A stretch of DNA of 64,000 bases from positions 1 to 64,000 of the forward strand of contig NZ_CAMGZA010000004.1 in assembly GCF_946151065.1 (NCBI RefSeq), written 5' to 3'. Below the pieces are notes generated by a model. The model had not been told where the DNA came from, ran no database searches, and was given only the letters and a program-made list of their open reading frames with translations. Positions 37,053 to 44,735 of this stretch are shown here, one piece after another. Source of the stretch: Microbacterium sp. Marseille-Q6965 (GTDB taxonomy: Bacteria > Actinomycetota > Actinomycetes > Actinomycetales > Microbacteriaceae). The stretch's first letter is position 1, and the number at the start of each line of letters is the position of its first letter. Both the position numbers and the translations under genes were made by a program.

Positions 37053-38068
37053 CCACCCCCTCGGCAGCCGCGCCGATCCGGCTCGGCACGCGGCGCAGCG
37101 CGCTCGCGATGGCGCAGTCCGGCATGGTCGCCCGCGACCTCGAGGCTGTCACCGGCCGCCCGGTGGAGCTCGTCCAGATCGTCTCGGAGGGCGACACGAC
37201 GCGCGCGTCGCTGGCGAGCCTCGGCGGCACGGGCGTGTTCGCGACGCGACTGCGCGAAGCGCTGCTCGCGGGCGAGTGCGACCTGCTCGTGCACTCCCTC
37301 AAGGACCTGCCGACGACGCCCGCTCCGGGGCTGATCGTCGCCGCGACGCCGCGCCGTGCCGACGCGCGCGACGTGATCATCACGCGCGACGGCACGCGAC
37401 TCGAGGACCTTCCCGCCGGCGCGCTCGTGGGCACGGGCTCGCCGCGGCGCATCGCGCAGGTGCGAGCCGCGAACCCGGCGGTGGAGATCCGCGACCTGCG
37501 CGGCAACGTCGATTCGCGCATGGCCCGCGTGCGGGACGGCGAGCTGGACGCCATCGTGCTGGCCGCCGCGGGACTGTCGCGCCTCGGCGCCGAGATCGAC
37601 CTGCACGTCGAGCCGCGCGAGCTCGAGGGCTGGCCGACGGCGGCGGGGCAGGGCGTGCTCGCGGTGGAGACGCGCGAGGATGCCGATCCGGCGCTGCTCG
37701 CCGCGATCCGCCGCCTCGACGATCCGGCCACGCGATTCGCCCAGGAGGTCGAGAGGACCGTGCTGGCCGGGATCGAGGCCGGCTGCCACGCCCCGGTGGG
37801 CGTGCACGCCCTCATCGACGGCGACCGCCTGCGGCTGCGCGCCGAGGTGTACGGTGCCGAGCCGTCGCAGACCGTGGGGCGCACGGAGGATCTGCTGATC
37901 GGACCGATTTCCGCCTCCGCCGAGCGGGGGTATAGTCGGGACACAGGCAGCGCCGACGACGACGCTTCCGGCGCGTACCCGCGCGCCGACGACATCGGAA
38001 ACGAGGTCGCGCGTCGGCTGCTCGAGGCCGGGGCGAGCGACCTCGTATCGGGACCCCCCACTTCATGA
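37049..38068 (+). CDS. hemC: Hydroxymethylbilane synthase (porphobilinogen deaminase)
   Basis: Joins four porphobilinogens into hydroxymethylbilane. It has 339 residues. The dipyrromethane cofactor is held by Cys246 in EAGCHAPVG; substrate-binding Arg residues are in [14 protein letters not shown] and [12 protein letters not shown], and [10 protein letters not shown] is conserved. A GTG start overlaps the hemQ stop. Between about residues 290 and 320 lies a polar insertion containing an AT-rich TATAGT that looks like an internal promoter. The hemD start overlaps its stop. Confidence 0.94.
   Translation: MTTPSAAAPIRLGTRRSALAMAQSGMVARDLEAVTGRPVELVQIVSEGDTTRASLASLGGTGVFATRLREALLAGECDLLVHSLKDLPTTPAPGLIVAATPRRADARDVIITRDGTRLEDLPAGALVGTGSPRRIAQVRAANPAVEIRDLRGNVDSRMARVRDGELDAIVLAAAGLSRLGAEIDLHVEPRELEGWPTAAGQGVLAVETREDADPALLAAIRRLDDPATRFAQEVERTVLAGIEAGCHAPVGVHALIDGDRLRLRAEVYGAEPSQTVGRTEDLLIGPISASAERGYSRDTGSADDDASGAYPRADDIGNEVARRLLEAGASDLVSGPPTS
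37931..37936 (+). promoter_or_regulatory. Possible internal promoter within hemC
   Basis: TATAGT, a strong actinobacterial -10 (TANNNT), is built from the codons TAT and AGT, both rare in this GC-rich sequence, in a non-conserved loop of HemC. It would start a transcript about 120 bp before hemD. Confidence 0.3.
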
Positions 38069-38916
38069 CTCCAGACACAGAAGCGAAGACCGCCAGGCCC
38101 CTCTCCGGCTGGCGGGTGCTCGTCCCCCGCGGCGGACCGTGGGGCGACGGCGTCGCGGCGACGTTGCGTTCGAAGGGCGCCGTGCCGGTGATCGCGCCGC
38201 TGATCAACTTCGCGCCCACCGACGATGTCGCCACCCTCGAAGAGGCGATCGCCGACCTGCGGGCGGGACGGTTCGACTGGCTCACCGTGACGAGCGCCAC
38301 GACCGTCGACGTGCTCTACGCGTACCAGGCGACCATTCCCGAGACGACCAAGGTCGCCGCCGTCGGCGAGACGACTGCGGCCGCCCTCACGGCGGTCGGG
38401 TACCGCGTCGATCTGGTGCCCGAGATCGACAACTCGGCGGCCGGGCTGGCGCACCAGATGATCGAGCTCGAGCGCGAGCCGCGTCGCGTGCTCACGCTGC
38501 GCAGCGAGATCGCCAAGCCCGTCCTCACCACCGCCCTGCGCAAGGCCGGGCACGACGTGCACAGCGTTGTCGCCTACCGCACCATCGGCGTGCCGGCGTC
38601 GGATCGCGTCGCCCGCGATGTCGAGACGGGCAGGATCAACGCGATCCTCGTGACCAGCGGTTCCGTCGCCGAACAGGTGCGCGAGCAGTTCCCGCGCATC
38701 CCGGAGCAGACGGTCATCGCCGCGATCGGTCCTCGCACCGCGCGCGACGCCGAGCGGGTCGGTCTTCCCATCCAGGTCGTGGCGCCGCTGCAGACGATCG
38801 ACTCTCTGATCGACACCCTCGCGGGGATCCCGGTTCCCCCGCCCACCCCGGAGGCGCTGGCGATCGCCGACACGGGCTCGAACGCCGTGATCGCCCGACC
38901 CGAGGAGCGTCCATGA
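38065..38916 (+). CDS. hemD: Uroporphyrinogen-III synthase
   Basis: Closes hydroxymethylbilane into uroporphyrinogen III. The 283-residue protein has the two-domain HemD fold; the sequence family varies widely, but [20 protein letters not shown] at the N-terminus, [14 protein letters not shown] near residue 72, and [13 protein letters not shown] with [15 protein letters not shown] near residues 192-230 are typical. ATG overlaps the hemC stop and its own stop overlaps hemB, so hemC-D-B are coupled. Confidence 0.88.
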   Translation: MTPDTEAKTARPLSGWRVLVPRGGPWGDGVAATLRSKGAVPVIAPLINFAPTDDVATLEEAIADLRAGRFDWLTVTSATTVDVLYAYQATIPETTKVAAVGETTAAALTAVGYRVDLVPEIDNSAAGLAHQMIELEREPRRVLTLRSEIAKPVLTTALRKAGHDVHSVVAYRTIGVPASDRVARDVETGRINAILVTSGSVAEQVREQFPRIPEQTVIAAIGPRTARDAERVGLPIQVVAPLQTIDSLIDTLAGIPVPPPTPEALAIADTGSNAVIARPEERP

Positions 38917-39896
38917 GCTTCCCCCAGCACCGACCGCGGCGCCTGCGGCAGTCGCCGGCTGTGCGCCGACTCGTGCGCGAGACGCACCTCGTGCCATCGC
39001 AGCTCGTGCTGCCGATGTTCGTGCGCGAGGGGATCGACGAGCCGGTCGCCATCGCCTCGATGCCGGGCGTCGTCCAGCACACTCTGGACACGCTGCGGCG
39101 GGCCGCCGCGGAGGCAGCCGAGGCGGGGGTCGGCGGGGTGATGCTCTTCGGCGTGCCCGCCGTGCGCGACGCCACGGGGTCCGGGGCGGACGACCCGCGC
39201 GGCATCCTCAACGTGGCCACCGAGGCCGTCGTCGCGGAGGTCGGCGACGCGCTGGTGGTCCAAACCGACCTGTGCCTGGACGAGTTCACCGACCACGGCC
39301 ACTGCGGCGTGCTGGCCGGCGACGGCTCCGTCGACAACGACGCCACGCTCGAGCGCTATGCGGCCATGGGGCTGGCGCAGGCCCGCGCGGGATCGGCGCT
39401 GCTCGGCCTGAGCGGCATGATGGACGGCCAGGTGGCGGCGGTGCGCGCGGCGCTGGACGCCGAGGGCTTCACCGACACCCTCATCATGGCCTACTCCGCC
39501 AAGTACGCCGGCGCCTTCTACGGCCCCTTCCGCGAGGCGGTGGACTCCCAGCTGAAGGGCGATCGCCGCACCTATCAGCTCGACCCGGCCAACGCCCGCG
39601 AGGGCGTGAAGGAGGCGGTGATGGACGCCGACGAGGGCGCCGACATCGTCATGGTCAAGCCGGCGCAGCCGTACCTCGACGTGCTGGCCGACGTGCGCGC
39701 CGCCGTCGACATCCCCGTGTGGGCATACCAGGTCTCGGGCGAGTACTCGATGATCGAGGCGGCCGCCGCGCACGGCTGGATCGACCGCCGCACGGCCATC
39801 CAGGACTCCCTGCTGGGCATCCGCCGCGCCGGGGCCGACGCCATCCTCACGTACTGGGCCGCCGAGGCGGCCGGCTGGCTCCGCGAGCAGCTCTAG
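38913..39896 (+). CDS. hemB: Porphobilinogen synthase (5-aminolevulinate dehydratase)
   Basis: Condenses two 5-aminolevulinates to porphobilinogen. It has 327 residues. The active-site lysines are in [16 protein letters not shown] and in [11 protein letters not shown], a Schiff-base signature. The metal region reads [13 protein letters not shown], with two of the three zinc Cys retained and Asp at the middle position, a mixed type commonly seen in actinobacteria. The ATG overlaps the hemD stop. Confidence 0.94.
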   Translation: MSFPQHRPRRLRQSPAVRRLVRETHLVPSQLVLPMFVREGIDEPVAIASMPGVVQHTLDTLRRAAAEAAEAGVGGVMLFGVPAVRDATGSGADDPRGILNVATEAVVAEVGDALVVQTDLCLDEFTDHGHCGVLAGDGSVDNDATLERYAAMGLAQARAGSALLGLSGMMDGQVAAVRAALDAEGFTDTLIMAYSAKYAGAFYGPFREAVDSQLKGDRRTYQLDPANAREGVKEAVMDADEGADIVMVKPAQPYLDVLADVRAAVDIPVWAYQVSGEYSMIEAAAAHGWIDRRTAIQDSLLGIRRAGADAILTYWAAEAAGWLREQL

Positions 39897-40008
39897 CGCT
39901 CAGGTAGCATCCGGTCGTCGTGCGACGTCATGCCCCGCACGCTGGCCACCTCGGCGCGCCGGCCAGGAGGGTGACGGCCGGCACCGGCCGCACCCAGGCG
40001 GGGTCCGG

Positions 40009-40020
40009 GAGAATGGAGGC
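40009..40020 (+). promoter_or_regulatory. Leaderless -10 box for hemL
   Basis: GAGAAT then six bases and the ATG at 40021. It matches the hemQ layout (GAGAAT at 36339-36344) and closely resembles hemE. A second -10-like TAGCAT lies at 39908-39913. Confidence 0.45.
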
Positions 40021-41349
40021 ATGGCCGATCGCAATGAGGAACTGTTCGCTCACGCCCGCGACGTCATCCCTGGCGGGGTGAACTCGCCGGTCCGGGCGTA
40101 CGGATCGGTGGGCGGCACGCCGCGGTTCCTCGCCTCGGCGCGCGGCGCGTATGTGACCGACGCGGCGGGGCGCGAGTACGTCGATCTCGTCGCCTCATGG
40201 GGCCCCGCCCTGCTCGGTCACGCGCACCCCGAGGTGGTGGCTGCGGTGCAGGACGCCGCGACGCGAGGGCTGTCGTTCGGCGCCCCCACCGAGGGGGAGG
40301 TGCGACTGGCGGAACTGATCACCCAGCGCGTGCGCGCCGGCGACCTGAGCCCGGTCGAGGAGGTGCGGCTGGTCTCCACCGGTACCGAGGCGACGATGAC
40401 CGCGATCCGGCTCGCGCGCGGCGTGACCCGCCGCGATCTGCTCGTGAAGTTCGACGGCAACTACCACGGCCACTCCGACGGGCTGCTCGCCTCGGCGGGG
40501 TCCGGTGTCGCCACCCTCGCCCTGCCCGGCACCGCCGGCGTGCCCGCCGCCGTCGCCGCGCAGACCCTCGTCGTGCCGTACGGCGACCTCGATGCGGTGC
40601 GCGAGGCGTTCGCCGCGCACGGCGACCGCATCGCCGCGATCATCGTCGAGGCGGCTCCCGCCAACATGGGCGTGGTTGTGCCGCCGCCCGGGTTCAACAG
40701 CGGGCTCGCCGAGATCGCGCACGGCCACGGCGCGCTCCTCATCCTCGACGAGGTGCTCACCGGCTTCCGCGCCCACCCGGCGGGCATGTGGGGGCTGCAG
40801 GTCGAGGCGGGCGAGGTGTACGAGCCCGACATCATCACGTTCGGCAAGGTGGTCGGCGGCGGCATGCCGCTGGCCGCGCTGGGCGGCAAGCGGGCGATCA
40901 TGGAGCACCTCGCGCCCGTGGGCCCGGTCTACCAGGCGGGCACCCTCTCGGGGAACCCGCTTTCGGTCGCCGCCGGCATCCGCACGCTCGAACTGGCGAC
41001 GCCCGAGGTGTACGCGACCATCGACGCGGCGTCCACGGCGGTCATCGACGCGCTCTCGGATGCCCTGGCCACGGAGGGGGTGGCGCACGCGATCCCCCGG
41101 GTGGGGACGCTGTTCGGCCTGGCCTTCCTGCCGGAGGCGCCCGTCACGTACGAGCAGGCCAAGACGCAGGACGCCTTCCGCTACATCCCGTTCTTCCACG
41201 CCATGCTCGACGCCGGGGTGCACCTGCCGCCCAGCATCTTCGAGGCGTGGTTCCTCACCGCCGCGCACGACGACGCCGCCCTGGCGCGCATCGCCGAGGC
41301 GCTCCCGGCGGCCGCGAAGGCCGCCGCCACCGCCGCCGCCACCGCCTGA
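40021..41349 (+). CDS. hemL: Glutamate-1-semialdehyde 2,1-aminomutase
   Basis: Moves the amino group of glutamate-1-semialdehyde to form 5-aminolevulinate, using PLP/PMP. It has 442 residues. The PLP Lys is residue 276 in [12 protein letters not shown]; other signatures are [13 protein letters not shown] and [11 protein letters not shown]. The C-terminus ends in an Ala/Thr-rich tail ([13 protein letters not shown]) beyond the fold, encoded partly by a 23-bp unit that is duplicated across the stop codon. It is set 124 bp after hemB with its own promoter. Confidence 0.95.
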   Translation: MADRNEELFAHARDVIPGGVNSPVRAYGSVGGTPRFLASARGAYVTDAAGREYVDLVASWGPALLGHAHPEVVAAVQDAATRGLSFGAPTEGEVRLAELITQRVRAGDLSPVEEVRLVSTGTEATMTAIRLARGVTRRDLLVKFDGNYHGHSDGLLASAGSGVATLALPGTAGVPAAVAAQTLVVPYGDLDAVREAFAAHGDRIAAIIVEAAPANMGVVVPPPGFNSGLAEIAHGHGALLILDEVLTGFRAHPAGMWGLQVEAGEVYEPDIITFGKVVGGGMPLAALGGKRAIMEHLAPVGPVYQAGTLSGNPLSVAAGIRTLELATPEVYATIDAASTAVIDALSDALATEGVAHAIPRVGTLFGLAFLPEAPVTYEQAKTQDAFRYIPFFHAMLDAGVHLPPSIFEAWFLTAAHDDAALARIAEALPAAAKAAATAAATA

Positions 41350-41380
41350 CGACCCGCGCCGCCACCGCCTGACGACCCGC
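41335..41380 (+). repeat. Exact 23-bp tandem duplication across the hemL stop
   Basis: Positions 41335-41357 and 41358-41380 are identical; each copy holds a CCTGACG with a TGA. Only the first stop is used. It looks like a recent slippage or duplication event. Confidence 0.85.
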
Positions 41381-41384
41381 GCGG

Positions 41385-41409
41385 GCCCCGCCACGGCGGG
41401 CGGCGGGGC
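41385..41409 (+). terminator. hemL terminator
   Basis: GCCCCGCC pairs perfectly with GGCGGGGC over a 9-nt loop, 36 bp after the hemL stop, between convergent genes. Confidence 0.5.
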
Positions 41410-41500
41410 TGCGGCAGGGGCGCCGCCGGGCTCGGGGTCGCACCGAGCCGCCGAGGCGCCCGCACCTCGCCGCCGATGCTCACGGAGCGGCCCCGCGCAC

Positions 41501-42181
41501 CTAGCCGCCGAGGATGGCCCTGGTGCGGGGGCCGAGCCCGGCCCGGCGCGCCGCCTCGAGCTGCGCGAGGGTGTCGACGTCGCGCCGCAGGCTCGAGCCG
41601 GGCGGCACGTCGAGTCCGCGCGCGCCGGCCGCGAGGTGCCGCGCGAACGAATCGGGGCCGAAGCGCAGGATCTCCTCGCGCGCGTGTGCGAGCAGCGTGG
41701 TGCCGGTGCCCTCCGCGTCGGGCACGGCTGCGGCGCCCCCCGCGCCGGCGAGCGTCAGCGCGGCGTCCAGATCGGCGGGCCGCAGCGCGGGCACGTCGCC
41801 CAGCAGGGCCGCGCGCGCCGCGCCGCTGGCCGCGTCGAGGCCGGCGGCGATGGCGGCGTTCAGTCCGCCTCCCGGGTCGGCCACTGCCCGCACCGTGCAC
41901 GACGAAGGATCATCGCGCCAGACCGGCCCCGACCCCGGGTCGTCGGCCACCCCATCTCCTTCGTTGTGCATCGCGGCGAGCTCGGCCCGGACGCCCGGGT
42001 CGTCGGTGACGACGACCACCTCGGCGACGAGGCGTGCGCGCGTCACCGCCGCGATGGTGTCGAGCGCGATCGCCGCCGCGAGCGCGGCGCGGTCGACATC
42101 GGGAACGACGAGCCGCGACTTGCCGATGGCGGCGGGCTTGACGGGGACGACGACGCTCCAACCGCCGCCGGCGACTCTCAC
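41501..42181 (-). CDS. cofC: Phospholactate/phosphoenolpyruvate guanylyltransferase (CofC/FbiD)
   Basis: Activates 2-phospholactate or phosphoenolpyruvate with GTP for F420 side-chain synthesis. The 226-residue protein has the nucleotidyltransferase start WSVVVPVKPAAIGKSRL (residues 8-24), the VVVVTDD block, GGGLNAAIAAGLD and ALLGDVPALRPADL, all family-typical. Its GTG start overlaps the fgd stop by the GTGA pattern. It is the last gene of the minus-strand F420 operon; fbiA and fbiB are not in the window. Confidence 0.88.
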   Translation of the reverse strand: MRVAGGGWSVVVPVKPAAIGKSRLVVPDVDRAALAAAIALDTIAAVTRARLVAEVVVVTDDPGVRAELAAMHNEGDGVADDPGSGPVWRDDPSSCTVRAVADPGGGLNAAIAAGLDAASGAARAALLGDVPALRPADLDAALTLAGAGGAAAVPDAEGTGTTLLAHAREEILRFGPDSFARHLAAGARGLDVPPGSSLRRDVDTLAQLEAARRAGLGPRTRAILGG

Positions 42182-43191
42182 GCGCCGTGCCGCTCACGCA
42201 GGCGCGGCAGCACCTCCTCGCCGTAGAGGCGCAGGAAGGCCTCCTGGTCGTGGCCGGGGTCATGGAAGACGAGGTGGCGGAACCCGAGGTCGAGATAGCG
42301 CTCGATGGCGGCGATGTGCTCCTCGACGTCGTCGCTCACGATGAACCGGCTCGCGGCCCGCTCGATCGGCAGCTCCTCCGCCCGGCGCTGCATCTCGATC
42401 GGATCGTGCACGCCGGTCTTCTCCTCGGGCTTCAGCGCCAACGGTGCCCAGAACCGGGTGTTCTCCAGCGCCTTCGCGCGATCGGGGCGGAACGAGACCT
42501 TCACCTCGATCATGGTGTCGACCTCGCCGCGGTCGCGCTCGCCCTTGGACAGTCCCTCCTCGAAGGCGGGGATGAGCTTGTCGGTGTAGAGCTCGGGGTC
42601 CTTGCCGCTCGTCGTGATCCACCCGTCCGCCATGCGGCCCGCCAGGCGGGTGGCGGCGGGCCCCGACGCGCCGATGTACACGGGCACGGGCTGGTCGGGG
42701 CGGTCATAGATCGTCGCGTTGCTCACCGAGTAGTAGGTGCCCTCGAAGGTGACGCGCTCGTCCTCCCAGAGCCGGCGGATGAGGGTGATCGCCTCCTTCA
42801 TGCGCTGGAAGCGCTCGGGCGGCTCGGGCCACTCCAGACCGAGCGTCACCTCGTTGAGCGCCTCCCCCGTGCCGACGCCCAGGATCATCCGCCCCGGGTA
42901 CATCGCCCCGAGCGTGCCGAAGGCCTGCGCGACGACGCCCGGGTGGTACCGGAACGTCGGCGTGAGCACAGACGTGCCCAGCAGCACGCGGGAGGTGCGC
43001 TCGCCGACCGATCCGAGCCAGGGCAGCGCGGCGGGGGCGTGCCCGCCCTCGTGCATCCACGGCTGCAGGTGGTCGCTGAGGAACACGGAGTCGAAGCCGA
43101 CCTCCTCCGCCAGCACGGCGTAGTCGAGCAGCTCGCGCGGGCCGAACTGCTCGGAGGAGGCCTTGTAGCCGAATCGGATGGGAACGCTCAT
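42178..43191 (-). CDS. fgd: F420-dependent glucose-6-phosphate dehydrogenase
   Basis: Reduces F420 with glucose-6-phosphate. The 337-residue protein matches mycobacterial Fgd1 almost throughout: GYKASSEQFGPRELLDYAVL at the N-terminus, SDHLQPWMHEGGHAP with the active-site His and Trp, GVGTGEALNE with the conserved Glu, and the C-terminal LVFHDPGHDQEAFL. It is not one of the generic LLM oxidoreductases. ATG overlaps the stop of the flavoprotein gene upstream. This gives the host its main source of reduced F420. Confidence 0.92.
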   Translation of the reverse strand: MSVPIRFGYKASSEQFGPRELLDYAVLAEEVGFDSVFLSDHLQPWMHEGGHAPAALPWLGSVGERTSRVLLGTSVLTPTFRYHPGVVAQAFGTLGAMYPGRMILGVGTGEALNEVTLGLEWPEPPERFQRMKEAITLIRRLWEDERVTFEGTYYSVSNATIYDRPDQPVPVYIGASGPAATRLAGRMADGWITTSGKDPELYTDKLIPAFEEGLSKGERDRGEVDTMIEVKVSFRPDRAKALENTRFWAPLALKPEEKTGVHDPIEMQRRAEELPIERAASRFIVSDDVEEHIAAIERYLDLGFRHLVFHDPGHDQEAFLRLYGEEVLPRLRERHGA

Positions 43192-44735
43192 GATGCTCCT
43201 ACGGTCAGGGGGGATCGGGTGGCGCGGATCAGGTGCTCGCGGACGCGGTCGAGACGCTCGCGGAAGGCCGAGACGGTGCCCGGCCACAGCAGCGTGAGCC
43301 GGCCGCTGCGCTCGTCGACGTACCAACTGCGGCAGCCACCGGTCAGCCAGGGGGTGCCGGCGGCCAGCGCGTCGATCTCGCTCGAGTCCGCGGCCTCCTC
43401 CGCCGCGGTGACGCGCACGGGGGCGCCGGCGGCGATGAGGTCGGCGGCGAACTCCGCCTGCGCCTCGAGCACGAGCACGGCCGAGTTGTGGCCGAGCGCG
43501 GCGTTCGGCCCGCCGAGCACGAAGAGATGGGGGAAGTCGTGAACGAGGGTGGAGCCGACGGCGGTGAAGCCGCCCGACCAGTGCTCGTCGAGCGTGTGGC
43601 CGCGCTCGCCGGTGACCAGGCGCGCGTACGGCTGGCGGGCAGCCTGGAAGCCGGTGGCCAGGACGAGCGCGTCGACCTCGTGTCGGCTCCCGTCGGCGGC
43701 GATCAGCTCCGGCCCGTCCGCCGCCGCGAGGGCGCTGGGGACGAGCGTGACCGCGCCCGATGCGATGGCGGGGTAGAAGTCGTCGCTCAGCAGCACGCGG
43801 CGGCAGCCGAAGGCGTACTCGGGGGTCAGGGCGCGGCGCAGCGCCGGATCGGGCACCTGCGCCTCGAGGTGCGCGAGGGCGACGGCCCGGGCCTCGGCGG
43901 CCGCCTCGGGGTCTCCGGACCGCGAGGGGAAGCGCGCCTCGCCCTCCGCGTAGAGCCGCTCTCGCACGGCGCGCAGCGCGTCGGGATCGTCGCGCCATGC
44001 CGCCCGCTCGTCGGCCGGCACCGCCCGGTCGCCTCGTGGCACGATCCAGGCCGGCGTGCGCTGCATGAGGGTGACGTGGGCGCCGCGACGCACGAGCTCG
44101 GGCACGAGCTGCACGGCGCTCGCGCCGGTGCCCGCCACCGCGATCCGCGTCCCCTCCAGCGGCACGTCGTGCCGCCAGCGCGCGGAGTGGAACACCGGGC
44201 CGGGGAAGGACCCCAGTCCCGTCACGTGGGGGATGCGGGGTTCGGTCAGACGCCCGCACGCCAGGATGAGGTGCTCGGCGACGATCTCCTCCTCCGTGCG
44301 CAACGAGGGAGAAACGCGCGCGATGGCGCCGGGGCCCTCGACGGCGGCGCCCCGGCCCGCCTCGTCTTCGTCGTGCGTCGGCGCGGCGCCGGTGGTGCGG
44401 ACGATCCACCGGGCGCCGTCCCACCGGGCGCCGGCGAGGGCGGTCCCCAGCCGCAGGTGACGCTCGAGGCCCTCGGCCCGGACGACGTGCTCGAGGTAGC
44501 CGCGGATCTCGTTGCCCGGTGCGAACGTGCGCGACCACTCCGGCCACGAGTGCGTCGCGAGCCCGTACAGGTGCGACGGCACGTCGCAGGCAACGCCCGG
44601 GTAGGTGTTGTCGCGCCACGTGCCGCCCACCGCGTCGGCGCGCTCGAGCACGACGAAGTCGTCGACCCCGCGCCGGCGTAGCGCGATCGCGGCGGCGATG
44701 CCCGCAAAGCCGGCCCCGACGATGACGGCGGTCAT
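43188..44735 (-). CDS. Flavin monooxygenase of Baeyer-Villiger type
   Basis: A 515-residue FAD/NADPH monooxygenase. The FAD Rossmann motif is VIVGAGFAGIAAAIALRRRG at residues 4-23, then GTWRDNTYPGVACDVPSHLY. The BVMO fingerprint FxGxxxHxxxW is present as FPGPVFHSARW, with Arg after the Trp in place of the usual Pro/Asp. The NADPH motif is VAGTGASAVQLVPEL. It overlaps fbiC upstream and fgd downstream by 4 nt on each side, so it is made together with F420 enzymes. Its substrate is unknown. Confidence 0.85.
   Translation of the reverse strand: MTAVIVGAGFAGIAAAIALRRRGVDDFVVLERADAVGGTWRDNTYPGVACDVPSHLYGLATHSWPEWSRTFAPGNEIRGYLEHVVRAEGLERHLRLGTALAGARWDGARWIVRTTGAAPTHDEDEAGRGAAVEGPGAIARVSPSLRTEEEIVAEHLILACGRLTEPRIPHVTGLGSFPGPVFHSARWRHDVPLEGTRIAVAGTGASAVQLVPELVRRGAHVTLMQRTPAWIVPRGDRAVPADERAAWRDDPDALRAVRERLYAEGEARFPSRSGDPEAAAEARAVALAHLEAQVPDPALRRALTPEYAFGCRRVLLSDDFYPAIASGAVTLVPSALAAADGPELIAADGSRHEVDALVLATGFQAARQPYARLVTGERGHTLDEHWSGGFTAVGSTLVHDFPHLFVLGGPNAALGHNSAVLVLEAQAEFAADLIAAGAPVRVTAAEEAADSSEIDALAAGTPWLTGGCRSWYVDERSGRLTLLWPGTVSAFRERLDRVREHLIRATRSPLTVGAS

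Noticed and set aside
42178..43191. Generic bacterial luciferase or alkane monooxygenase
   Set aside because: The near-full match to Fgd landmarks (SDHLQPW, GTGEALNE, FHDPGHDQ) and the F420 neighbours identify it as Fgd.
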